Of a stretch of 64,000 nucleotides of DNA, positions 26,766 to 35,107 are shown piece by piece. The translations under genes were made by a program, and so were the position numbers. Source of the stretch: Sphingobacterium sp. JB170 (GTDB taxonomy: Bacteria > Bacteroidota > Bacteroidia > Sphingobacteriales > Sphingobacteriaceae); NCBI RefSeq assembly GCF_900163865.1, contig NZ_FUKU01000026.1:496001-560000 (forward strand), given 5' to 3'. Numbering within the stretch: the stretch's first letter is position 1; each line of letters starts with the position of its first letter. A model generated the notes under the pieces. That model was not told where the DNA came from, ran no database searches, and saw only the letters and a list, made by a program, of their open reading frames with translations.

Positions 26766-29700
26766 TTAAGGCCGTAATAAAGTGGCGGCGATGAGTCCAA
26801 CGATCACATCGTTAGCCCTTGCTTTTAATGTTAGAGATTCTAACTGTTTCGTTTGATTAAGCGGAAGATCTAGCAAGCTCGCCGCACCGCCATCGATCGA
26901 CCGGGTTGAATAGCCCTTAATTTCGCCGTAGTTTTTGTATTGCCCGCCTTTAAAAAGCTCTCCCGTTTTTAACGCTATTCGGTAGGGTATCCGCTGATTG
27001 TCCACCTCAAAAGCATAGTTGTCGTCGAGAAAATCCTGCTCGATGGGCCACCAATTTTCCGGGTTTTTCAAATCTAACAATTCGGTCGTACCGTCTTTAT
27101 AACGAACTTCCACTTGTGCGTTAACCAGCTGCGACTGCATCGGGTTTGTCGAACCCGCAACGAGCAAATATGCCTTACGAGCGCTTCCCGACAGGGGAAT
27201 GCGGGTACTGCTGGGATAATTATCCCACTGACTAGTGAAAATAACGTTTGCGTTATCTCCTTTGATTTCAAAGGGTACGCCAAGGTAAGTTAGCTGATTG
27301 TCCTTTCTAGCTCCCATGATCCCACTGTCATCAATCGAAGCAGTGGTAAGCGGGTAGCACCAGTTTCCAATCCCTTGCCAAGGGAGCTGCAAAGTAGGCC
27401 CCTGAGGCCGGGGAGATAAATATTGTTGGGTAAATATCTGATTCAAACGCGCATTGTAGAAAGACGATAAATCCTGGGTTGAAAAGCTCTCGCCCTGTGT
27501 GAGTTCCCAATCCACGTAATCGACCTCCCAGGCTGTCTGTCCAAAAGTAAAGGTAAACCGATTCGTTCCATTGCTTAACTCACTTATTGGAATAACGAGC
27601 TTCTCGTCCGCGTTTGCACGAAGCTTAATGTCCTTATGAAAACCCGCCGCGGTGATTTGACCGCTTAAGGAAGACTCGCCAATATTCGTTATGATTAGGT
27701 CGAGCTGATTTTCTTGTTTCTCGAATCGATGCGTAACAGGAGCTACAAGCGCTACGTTGTAGGGTTTCCACCAGCTCATATCGTCCTGCTCTACTTGCAC
27801 AAAAAAAGTCCCCTTGCGTGCCTTATTTTTAAATCTAATCGATGTTCCGTGATGCTCTTTAATTAACTGTTGTGGATCATAAATAGCCAGCGTGTGTTGC
27901 CCTTGAGGAAGATCAAGAACCATCGGAGCGCTGTAGGCGTGCTCCAAAACGGAGTCGGGTGAAATCGAAAGTTTCCCGCGGCCAACGACCTGCACATTAA
28001 ATTCTTTAGATTGCGCGGCTTCCAATACAACGTACGGCCGGCCGATGGATTTAGCTTTACGGTGCCATGTCACTTCCTTCCCGTTTACGGTAACCGAAGT
28101 GATGCTACTGAAATTTACGGGTATTTCCATTGCTAATTTTACCGGGCGATCATAATTGGTGCGCAAGGTATAGGTCAAGGCATTTTGCTCCTTTTTATAA
28201 TCATAACTCCACTCGGGCAGACTAATTTGTGCGTATTGCCAATCGTCGGGGAAACCCGGGCGAATATGAATTGTTCCATCCATGAGCTTAGGGCGTACCC
28301 CAAAGAGTCCCTCCACCAGTGTGCGCGAAGCTACACCAATGGGGTCGGCAAAATCACGGTAAAGTTCTCCCCGGAAGGCATCATAATGAGAAAGCTGTTG
28401 AAAGTTACCCGGACTTATGCCGTGGTACATACTCTCGATGATATTGCTTTTCCACAAATGGTAAGCGTCTTCTGGCCTTCCGGCTTGCCAGTACGCGAGT
28501 GAAGCCTGCAAGTTTTCGGCCAGCGACACATTATTGATCGACCACGTGTAAGGCTGCCAGTTGGTCGTCGCCAAAGTATACAACCCGTGGTGCTGCTGCC
28601 CTCGGACCGATATAGGAATCTTCGGCAATTCGTTTTGTACGTATTGTAGATTTTGGTAGTTTTCGAATGCGTCGAGCAGATTCGCGTCAGCAGCGTGGTA
28701 TATCGTCCAAATCCCCGGCTTATCGTGCAACAGCTTATTACCCAGCAAGTCTTGAAACTCTGCGAAATGACCTTTATCAGACATCCATAAGATGTTTTTG
28801 AGCGCGTTTGCAATCTTCTGCGCTTCTTGCTCGTATACCGTTGCGTCTTGGCCTAAAATGTGCGCAAGCTTAGCGGCTGCGGTATTGGCCCGAAAATTAT
28901 ACGCTGAAGTATGGCTTACTCCTCCGCCGGAATATTGCAAACCATCGCTAGCCCAGATCGCGCAATACGCATCATACAATCCGTCGCCATCACGATCAAA
29001 ATTACGGCGCTCCCATGCCAAATGGCGTACAATACTCGGCCATATCTCCTTCAAGTATGCACGATCACCTGTATGATCAAAATGGGTAAAAATCTGATCA
29101 AAAAACACCAGATTCATATCATAATGATGCGCTACCGTATTGTTATTTGGGTGACGCGAAATATAACCACTACTGAACATAGACGTTCCCATTTCTTCCA
29201 TGTGCCGAGCCAGATGTAACGCGGTATCCATGACTACAGGGCCAGTTTTGGGGTGCAATACCTGGGAATTTGTATAGCTGCTAAAATGTACTTTTGCCCG
29301 ATCATGCCACCCTAAGGCATCCGCGACATAAGCACCTCTCCAGGCATTCAAGCGCATACGCCACGCGACCGCGCCGTGTAAATACGTGGGGTTCTCCCAA
29401 ATTCCATCTGCGGCAACAGCCATCGTTGCCCCCAAATTATTAATAAATCGATCAGGTGTATGCAAGATAACGCGGCTGGCAAGCTGCTCTCTTTTTGTTT
29501 GTGCATCTGCAAAAATGCGCGCTTCATCTACCCGCGACTGGTCCTCTTGAGGTATAGCGATTTGTATGTATATCGGATTTTTGAAATTTTCATAACGGGC
29601 ATACACGAGCGGTGTCGCACTTGCCGGATCGTCTTTTAATTTCCCCTGGGTTTCCCATCGCGTTGCATCGGCCAGTCGTAACTCTTGGGTTCCCGTGAAA

Positions 29701-30353
29701 CTTCCTTGCAGAAATTGCTTGGCGTTTTTACGGCCCAAATACACGAGATCGAATAAATTCTCCTGGACAGTATACGTATTATTTCGACAGTATTCCCCTA
29801 GTAAGTAAAAGCCCGATTCAGGATCCGCACCAATATCACCGTTACGACTAAAACGCGTGCCACTGGCGCCCCCAAATAAAGCGATAAGACTTGTTTCAGC
29901 GGGTATATCGGTAGCCTCGATACGTACGACCATCCCTTCAGCAGTAGCTTGCGCTAATACCACAATATCAAGATGCCCCTTTCCTAGGTACGGGTCTTCA
30001 ATACGATAGATCATCGAGCCGGCACGGTAGCGAGTCTGGATCCCCTGGGCGTGGATGAGCTTTTTAATACTTCCTTTTCGCTGGAGCGCAAACTGTAAAT
30101 TGCCGCCCATACCGGGCATATACAAAGCAAACTCCGGCAAGTCGCCCGCTTCCACGCGGGAGGCCCGATTATCGCCATACAAAGCACGGTTAAATCGGTA
30201 CGCACCGTTCACTAGCAAAAAGTCACCTTGGTCTTCGGTATAGTGCAGCTCCCGGTCGTTGTTTTGCCAGTGCTTTGATTGCCCCTCCACCACCGTTCCT
30301 ACACACATGATCGCTCCCAATAGGCAACCCGTAACAATCATTTTAAGCATCAT
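26766..30353 (-). CDS. Large secreted DUF4450-type protein, probable six-hairpin glycosidase
   Basis: A 1195-aa secreted protein with a signal peptide of about 25 residues. The N-terminal part, DFLLVNGAYRFNRALYGDNRASRVEAGD (about 45-72), matches my recollection of DUF4450 proteins of Bacteroidota carbohydrate loci. The middle (about 330-720) has features of an (alpha/alpha)6 glycosidase: LNAWRGAYVADALGWHDRAK, HHYDMNLVFFDQIF, RRNFDRDGDGLYDAYCAIWASDG and ENLQASLAYWQAGRPEDAYHLW. The last 450 residues are beta-rich accessory domains. The enzymatic activity is not known to me. Its start overlaps the GH28 stop (TAATG), so it is co-translated with a polygalacturonase-type enzyme, suggesting an RG-I or galacturonan substrate (inference). 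Confidence 0.65.
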   Translation of the reverse strand: MMLKMIVTGCLLGAIMCVGTVVEGQSKHWQNNDRELHYTEDQGDFLLVNGAYRFNRALYGDNRASRVEAGDLPEFALYMPGMGGNLQFALQRKGSIKKLIHAQGIQTRYRAGSMIYRIEDPYLGKGHLDIVVLAQATAEGMVVRIEATDIPAETSLIALFGGASGTRFSRNGDIGADPESGFYLLGEYCRNNTYTVQENLFDLVYLGRKNAKQFLQGSFTGTQELRLADATRWETQGKLKDDPASATPLVYARYENFKNPIYIQIAIPQEDQSRVDEARIFADAQTKREQLASRVILHTPDRFINNLGATMAVAADGIWENPTYLHGAVAWRMRLNAWRGAYVADALGWHDRAKVHFSSYTNSQVLHPKTGPVVMDTALHLARHMEEMGTSMFSSGYISRHPNNNTVAHHYDMNLVFFDQIFTHFDHTGDRAYLKEIWPSIVRHLAWERRNFDRDGDGLYDAYCAIWASDGLQYSGGGVSHTSAYNFRANTAAAKLAHILGQDATVYEQEAQKIANALKNILWMSDKGHFAEFQDLLGNKLLHDKPGIWTIYHAADANLLDAFENYQNLQYVQNELPKIPISVRGQQHHGLYTLATTNWQPYTWSINNVSLAENLQASLAYWQAGRPEDAYHLWKSNIIESMYHGISPGNFQQLSHYDAFRGELYRDFADPIGVASRTLVEGLFGVRPKLMDGTIHIRPGFPDDWQYAQISLPEWSYDYKKEQNALTYTLRTNYDRPVKLAMEIPVNFSSITSVTVNGKEVTWHRKAKSIGRPYVVLEAAQSKEFNVQVVGRGKLSISPDSVLEHAYSAPMVLDLPQGQHTLAIYDPQQLIKEHHGTSIRFKNKARKGTFFVQVEQDDMSWWKPYNVALVAPVTHRFEKQENQLDLIITNIGESSLSGQITAAGFHKDIKLRANADEKLVIPISELSNGTNRFTFTFGQTAWEVDYVDWELTQGESFSTQDLSSFYNARLNQIFTQQYLSPRPQGPTLQLPWQGIGNWCYPLTTASIDDSGIMGARKDNQLTYLGVPFEIKGDNANVIFTSQWDNYPSSTRIPLSGSARKAYLLVAGSTNPMQSQLVNAQVEVRYKDGTTELLDLKNPENWWPIEQDFLDDNYAFEVDNQRIPYRIALKTGELFKGGQYKNYGEIKGYSTRSIDGGAASLLDLPLNQTKQLESLTLKARANDVIVGLIAATLLRP

Positions 30354-31753
30354 TAATTAAATGTAGTAACTGCTTTTCCGTTTATCGTCACTTTCTGCAA
30401 CTTTACTCCCTTCATATAATCAACTTTGAAAGGTTCTTCGACCCCATTGATCACGCAGTTAATCATCGTTAGCCCCCTAACTGGAGAGGATTCATAGGCC
30501 GCCGAAAGTACGCCGTACTTTCCTCCGTCTGTCACTTCTAAATTCTCTACCCAAATATTACGGATCGTAGGTATATGCTCTCCTGGTTTTTCATAGAACA
30601 TATTAAAGCGCACGGCAGCATCCTTGTAGGTACCAACTTTGGTGTTGTAGAAAAACACATTTTCAATCGTTCCGCCTCTACTAGAGCTAGTTTTAAGACG
30701 TAACGCACGGTCTAGATTAGGACTATCCATTTGATTGTTTAGCGAATAGATATTTCGTGCGCCACCAGCAATCTCGCTACCAATAACCACGCCTCCATGA
30801 CCTTCTTTCATGAAACAGTTTTCAATGATATGGTTCTCTGCGGGGCGGCCAATATTACGACCGTCTTCATCACGTCCTGATTTTATAGCTATACAATCAT
30901 CGCCCGTATCGAAATAACAGTCCTTGATCCATACATTTTTACTTGCTTCTGGATCACATCCGTCATTGTTCGGCCCATGGCTCACAATACGAACACCATC
31001 AATCAGCACATTCTCACACAGTACGGGGTTGAGATTCCACATCGGTGAATTCACCATCTTCACGTCCGCGATCCACACATTCTTACAGCGATAAGGCTGT
31101 ACGAAATTAGGACGTAGGAAATGTCCATCACCATAAATACGTGTTTTCGCATCCACCTCATCAGCCATCTGTTGGTGCAAGCGTGCACGCGCAGGTTTTT
31201 GCTCTCCTGGACGGGATTCATTCCAGCCGTACGCGCGAGCTCCGCACCAATACCACCAATGATCGGCGTTTGCGTTCCCGTCGAGCAGGCCCTTACCGGT
31301 TATGGCAATATTTTCTTCTTGATAGGCGTATATAAAGGGTGAATAGTTCATGCATTCCATCCCTTCCCAACGCGTAAACACCATGGGGTAGTCCGAGCTA
31401 TCTCGCGAAAACAGTAACGTCGCTCCCTCACTCACATGCAGGTTTACATTACTTTTTAGATAAATAGCACCGGTCAAAAACACTCCTTTTGGCACGAGCA
31501 CCCGACCACCACCTTCATCACTACAAGTAGCGATCAGGTTGTTGATGATTTCGGTATTTTTAGTAATGCCGTCAGCTTTAGCACCAAAATCCGTGATAAG
31601 ATAATCTTTGTTTCGAAAACTAGGTTTTGTAATTTGCTTCTTAAGTGCTGCTACTTCATTTAATATTTCCTTGGTATTCGTCCATTGATTTTCCTGACTA
31701 AAAACGCCACCAACAAACAGGAAGGTCATTAAATAAGCGATAAACTTTTTCAT
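30353..31753 (-). CDS. GH28 polygalacturonase-family enzyme, secreted
   Basis: Right-handed beta-helix hydrolase of galacturonic acid linkages in pectin or RG-I oligosaccharides. Signal peptide of about 20 residues (FLFVGGVFSQ). The pectate-lyase-superfamily opening YLITDFGAKADGITKNTEIINN is at about 51-72. All active-site blocks are recognisable: NNDGCDPE with Asp264, TGDDCIAIKSGRD with Asp285-Asp286, EGHGGVVIGSE with His319, and ALRLKTS with Arg352 and Lys354. Length 466 aa. It follows the GH43-like gene by 21 bp and its stop codon overlaps the DUF4450 start. It differs from the second GH28 enzyme of the window, which has non-standard catalytic blocks, so the two probably act on different ends or linkages. 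Confidence 0.93.
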   Translation of the reverse strand: MKKFIAYLMTFLFVGGVFSQENQWTNTKEILNEVAALKKQITKPSFRNKDYLITDFGAKADGITKNTEIINNLIATCSDEGGGRVLVPKGVFLTGAIYLKSNVNLHVSEGATLLFSRDSSDYPMVFTRWEGMECMNYSPFIYAYQEENIAITGKGLLDGNANADHWWYWCGARAYGWNESRPGEQKPARARLHQQMADEVDAKTRIYGDGHFLRPNFVQPYRCKNVWIADVKMVNSPMWNLNPVLCENVLIDGVRIVSHGPNNDGCDPEASKNVWIKDCYFDTGDDCIAIKSGRDEDGRNIGRPAENHIIENCFMKEGHGGVVIGSEIAGGARNIYSLNNQMDSPNLDRALRLKTSSSRGGTIENVFFYNTKVGTYKDAAVRFNMFYEKPGEHIPTIRNIWVENLEVTDGGKYGVLSAAYESSPVRGLTMINCVINGVEEPFKVDYMKGVKLQKVTINGKAVTTFN

Positions 31754-31774
31754 AATTATAGTATTAATAAAATT

Positions 31775-32881
31775 TTACAAAGTATAAGACAGTATTTCAA
31801 AAGCCACCGTCGTTGAGGTTTGTGCTGTGCCGCCTTGACTCGCGCCAAATAAAAATTGGGGTTCGCCCGTTTTGGGATTCAGCAGTAACATGGGGCGTTC
31901 GAGCCGCCCAAATCTTTTCAAATGTTTTGGTGCCGGACCTTCATGTAGGTAGCTTGGCAGATCAAGGTAAGACACGGTGGGTTCCGACCACCCAATCCCG
32001 TCGGATGAAGTGAGGAGTAATCCAAAAGCATGATTATAAAAACCCATATCTCGAGCAATCATATAATAGGTGCCGTTCTGGCACCACACGAAAGCATCTT
32101 CAAGCTGCGCGTTTTCTGGGCGAGCCGAAAAATCAATAACCGGATTCGCACTCACTTTTCGGTAAGGTCCCTGCGGATGATCCGCTTTTGCTAACCCATA
32201 TTTCCTGTTTCCTCGTACTGATCCGGTGGACTGTTCATATTCTTTGGTGTTCCATGATTTATAATAAAGCCAGTACTTACCGTCATCCCCTTGAACAAAA
32301 GCTGGGTTCGTGGAGCAGTGATCATCCCAAGCTCCCGATTCACCGGGAAGTAAACACGGCTCATCTGGCCGCGTCCAAGGGCCTTCCAAATCACTCGCCT
32401 GGGCAATACCAATTCGTTTGGTGTCGGTTTTACCGTTGGAATTCCCCATATAAAACAGGTAATAGCTGCCGTTCACTTTTTTAATCAACGGATTGTGGCA
32501 GGTGGTGCTATCCCAAAAACCATCGCGCGGCGCGAGCACTACTGCCTGATGTACGAACGGCTCATAAGGCGAATCAGCCACAGCATGTGCAATTTCGGAT
32601 CCGCGAATCCACCCGCTCATTCCCCTATCCTTTTTCCATCGCGAATAAAACAAGTGAACCTTTCCATCCTCACCCCAAATGGGTGAGGAGCACCATATAT
32701 AATAATCTTCTAATTCAAGTGTACGCCCTAGTGGCTTCAATCGAAAAGCGGGCGTGGGACCGCTCGGGTCTGCCACAGGATTCCCCCAAAGTTTAGGAGC
32801 AACCAACATGCTCGACAGTAAAAATGTACCCGAGCCGATAAATTGCCTCCTGCCTAATGAGTTCATATTTTTTTTGCGCAT
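31775..32881 (-). CDS. GH43-like five-bladed beta-propeller protein with Tat-like signal
   Basis: First gene of an RG-I enzyme operon. The N-terminus contains GRRQFIGSGTFLLSSMLVAPKL, a twin-arginine-like signal followed by a hydrophobic stretch. The body (about 350 aa) shows propeller repeats seen in GH43/GH32/GH117-like proteins: SSPIWGEDGKVHLFYSRW, FWDSTTCHNPLIKKVNGSYYLFYMG, WDDHCSTNPAFVQGDDGKYWLYYKS and NAQLEDAFVWCQNGTYYMIARDM. The precise GH family is uncertain, so a substrate is not assigned. The start at 32881 is chosen because AGGGA lies 5 nt upstream and because longer readings begin above the predicted transcription start; 32866 (MNSLGRRQF) is an alternative. The CAGGA repeat promoter lies directly upstream. 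Confidence 0.75.
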   Translation of the reverse strand: MRKKNMNSLGRRQFIGSGTFLLSSMLVAPKLWGNPVADPSGPTPAFRLKPLGRTLELEDYYIWCSSPIWGEDGKVHLFYSRWKKDRGMSGWIRGSEIAHAVADSPYEPFVHQAVVLAPRDGFWDSTTCHNPLIKKVNGSYYLFYMGNSNGKTDTKRIGIAQASDLEGPWTRPDEPCLLPGESGAWDDHCSTNPAFVQGDDGKYWLYYKSWNTKEYEQSTGSVRGNRKYGLAKADHPQGPYRKVSANPVIDFSARPENAQLEDAFVWCQNGTYYMIARDMGFYNHAFGLLLTSSDGIGWSEPTVSYLDLPSYLHEGPAPKHLKRFGRLERPMLLLNPKTGEPQFLFGASQGGTAQTSTTVAFEILSYTL

Positions 32882-32922
32882 AACTATCCCTGAAGTTCTT
32901 GTTAGCATCATCAATTTAATCC

Positions 32923-32967
32923 GCAATATATTAAAATCACATAGCTACCGTGTCCTGCCCTGTCCTG
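32923..32967 (-). promoter_or_regulatory. CAGGA-type direct-repeat promoter of the GH43-like/GH28/DUF4450 operon
   Basis: Two perfect CAGGA units (plus-strand 32953-32957 and 32963-32967) spaced 10 bp apart precede TATATTGC (32923-32930) by exactly 22 nt on the transcribed strand. The -7 box is the weakest of the five, 6 of 8 to TAnnTTTG. The leader to the chosen start would be about 35 nt. Confidence 0.7.
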
Positions 32968-32990
32968 CCGAATGGATTAAATAGGCTCTT

Positions 32991-33015
32991 AAAACGCACA
33001 ACGAACGGTCGTTGT
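32991..33015 (-). terminator. Weak intrinsic terminator after susD2
   Basis: ACAACGA (32998-33004) and TCGTTGT (33009-33015) form a 7-bp stem with a 4-nt loop. On the minus strand it is followed by GCG and then TTTT. It lies between the susD2 stop and the promoter of the next operon, where a terminator is expected; the short T-run makes it a modest candidate. Confidence 0.45.
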
Positions 33016-33122
33016 CCAAGTCCAACAGATTTATTACAATTGCACATAAAATCGGCCACCCTACCAGATGTCCGATCTGAAAAACAACTATTGTAAAATA
33101 TATTATTAAAAATGCGATGCTA

Positions 33123-35096
33123 TCAAAACCCCGGATTCTGCATCGCTTGTTTCTCATCATTATTCAACGGTATGCCATCTTTCTGTACGACGTCTAGGAA
33201 GCTTTGCGGAATCGGACGGTAATAGTGCTTATTTACCGTCGGTCTCGCTTCGTTATTAAACTGCAGGGCCCTTTTCACAAGAGTCTTTGTCCGCGCGAGA
33301 TCTTCCCAGCGCATCAATTCACCCATTAGCTCCCGCGAGCGTTCATTAAGGATAAAAGCAATGAATTTCTCTTCGTTGGAGTTTACCTCGAGCTCCTTAT
33401 AAAATTGGTCGCTTGCATTCCAAATCTCTGCGGGCGAGCCGATATGCATCTCGCTAACTGTAGCGGAAGTGGTTAGATCAATATTGTTGGATTCAAAGTA
33501 CGTATTACGATCCGAAAAGGAAACGAGCGATCCTTGCGCGACAACGGCGTTCGTTTTATAAGCAATTCCTCCGTCGACATACTCTGCACGGTCCTCGCCA
33601 GCCTTGTAAGCGGCACGTTCGCGAATAGCATTGATGTACATTAAGGCCTGATCATAATTCCTTTGGCGCCCTAGTGCTTCAGCCACAATGAGATAAGTTT
33701 CACCGATGCGCGCCAAAATACCATCTCTATTGCCGAACTGACTAGCAACGGAATTCCGTGATCCGTCAGCGAACTTAGACATCGTCAAATAACGACTTGC
33801 GTCGTAATTCCCATGCGCACCTTTATAATCTTTATTGTTACCGTTGAAGTAGCGTACGAACATGTGGGGCGCACGCTTTTTAATATTTTCGGCCGTATAG
33901 CGGTTGTCTCCAGCATCGTTAACGATATATTTTACAGACACCTGACCACCCAGAAACTTGGGTTTACCGATATCTGCTACGCTTGGCGCCGATGCCGCGT
34001 CCCAAACAGGTGCGGCATCGGGTTTATTGCAAAGATATTCCGTCTTAAAGCTTTTCCAAAAGCGTGAATCATTCACGCGGTCGTACACATCGACCGCATA
34101 ATCCGAAGTGCGAAGACGCTGAAATTCCCGTCCACCAGACACATCGCGCTGCATACCGGGTAGCGTTTGATAAACCGACGGAAAATGTAAATGCAGTTGA
34201 TTGCCATAGCGACCGGCTGTCGCCGTATTATTAGAAAACTGGGCAGCAAGTATCACCTCTGACAACTGCTCGTTCGCACCGTCGGGCGCTGTATAGTTCC
34301 ATAAATCCCGGAAGTCTTGCGCTAAGCTATGCGGGCTTTGTTCAATAACAATTTTCCCGTAGCTAACTGCCTTCTGCAGGTCTTCTTGTTGACTTGCTCC
34401 ATTCCAGCTCGCATAGAGTTCACTAGCACGAAACAGGTGTACTTTGGCCAGAAAATGCGCTGCTGCCCATTTGGTGAGGCGCCCCTCTTGCTCGCCAACA
34501 TCTGGAAGTAGCTCGTAGGCGTTTGTAAAGTCGCTAATGATTTGATCGTATACTTCTTTCTCAGAGTTGCGAATAAAGTCCAGCTGAACTGTATAAGAAG
34601 GGTCTAATTTGAGCGGTACAGCGCCGTACTGCTTAACGAGCTTGAAGTAATTGAATGCCCGCATAAAATATCCTTCTCCTAGTCGTGTATTTTTCTGCCC
34701 CTCTGCGGTATATACTACAGGCACCTGAGCGATGACTGTATTGGCTGAATTTATAGCGCCGTACATATTATCCCAAACGTTCTCCGTTTCTCCAGTAAAG
34801 CTATTTAAGGTTGCATTATAGGTTCCCCACATCTCTTTGGTGCGGTCTCCACCAATCCAAAATTCATCGGTACCGTAGTTTGTTGTGGCGTAGGCCCATT
34901 CATAATTAAAGTGGAATTTTAAGGTTTGGTATAATCCTGTAACCAAACCCTCAAGTCCGGTAACGGTTTCAAAGTCGCTCGTGTTGCGCGCGGTGATTAA
35001 ATCCTCATCTAAAAAGTCCTTGTTACAGCTTTGCATGGCCATAAATGGGAGCGCTGCAAGCAAGCAATACGTATATTTATTTCTTAAAATTTTCAT
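33123..35096 (-). CDS. SusD/RagB-family glycan-binding outer-membrane lipoprotein (pair 2)
   Basis: Surface capture protein for the second SusC. Signal LLAALPFMAMQSC places the lipidated Cys at about 24, followed by NKDFLDEDL. Family regions include RLGEGYFMRAFNYFKLVKQYGAVPL (helical TPR part), ARIGETYLIVAEALGRQRNYDQALMYINAIRERAAYKAG and the C-terminal ERSRELMGELMRWEDLARTKTL. The length of 657 aa is at the long end of the family. The gene begins 11 bp after the susC2 stop. The shared CAGGA-type promoter upstream of susC2 ties it to the RG-I regulon; the exact ligand is unknown. Confidence 0.95.
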   Translation of the reverse strand: MKILRNKYTYCLLAALPFMAMQSCNKDFLDEDLITARNTSDFETVTGLEGLVTGLYQTLKFHFNYEWAYATTNYGTDEFWIGGDRTKEMWGTYNATLNSFTGETENVWDNMYGAINSANTVIAQVPVVYTAEGQKNTRLGEGYFMRAFNYFKLVKQYGAVPLKLDPSYTVQLDFIRNSEKEVYDQIISDFTNAYELLPDVGEQEGRLTKWAAAHFLAKVHLFRASELYASWNGASQQEDLQKAVSYGKIVIEQSPHSLAQDFRDLWNYTAPDGANEQLSEVILAAQFSNNTATAGRYGNQLHLHFPSVYQTLPGMQRDVSGGREFQRLRTSDYAVDVYDRVNDSRFWKSFKTEYLCNKPDAAPVWDAASAPSVADIGKPKFLGGQVSVKYIVNDAGDNRYTAENIKKRAPHMFVRYFNGNNKDYKGAHGNYDASRYLTMSKFADGSRNSVASQFGNRDGILARIGETYLIVAEALGRQRNYDQALMYINAIRERAAYKAGEDRAEYVDGGIAYKTNAVVAQGSLVSFSDRNTYFESNNIDLTTSATVSEMHIGSPAEIWNASDQFYKELEVNSNEEKFIAFILNERSRELMGELMRWEDLARTKTLVKRALQFNNEARPTVNKHYYRPIPQSFLDVVQKDGIPLNNDEKQAMQNPGF

Positions 35097-35107
35097 AATT
35101 GATACTT

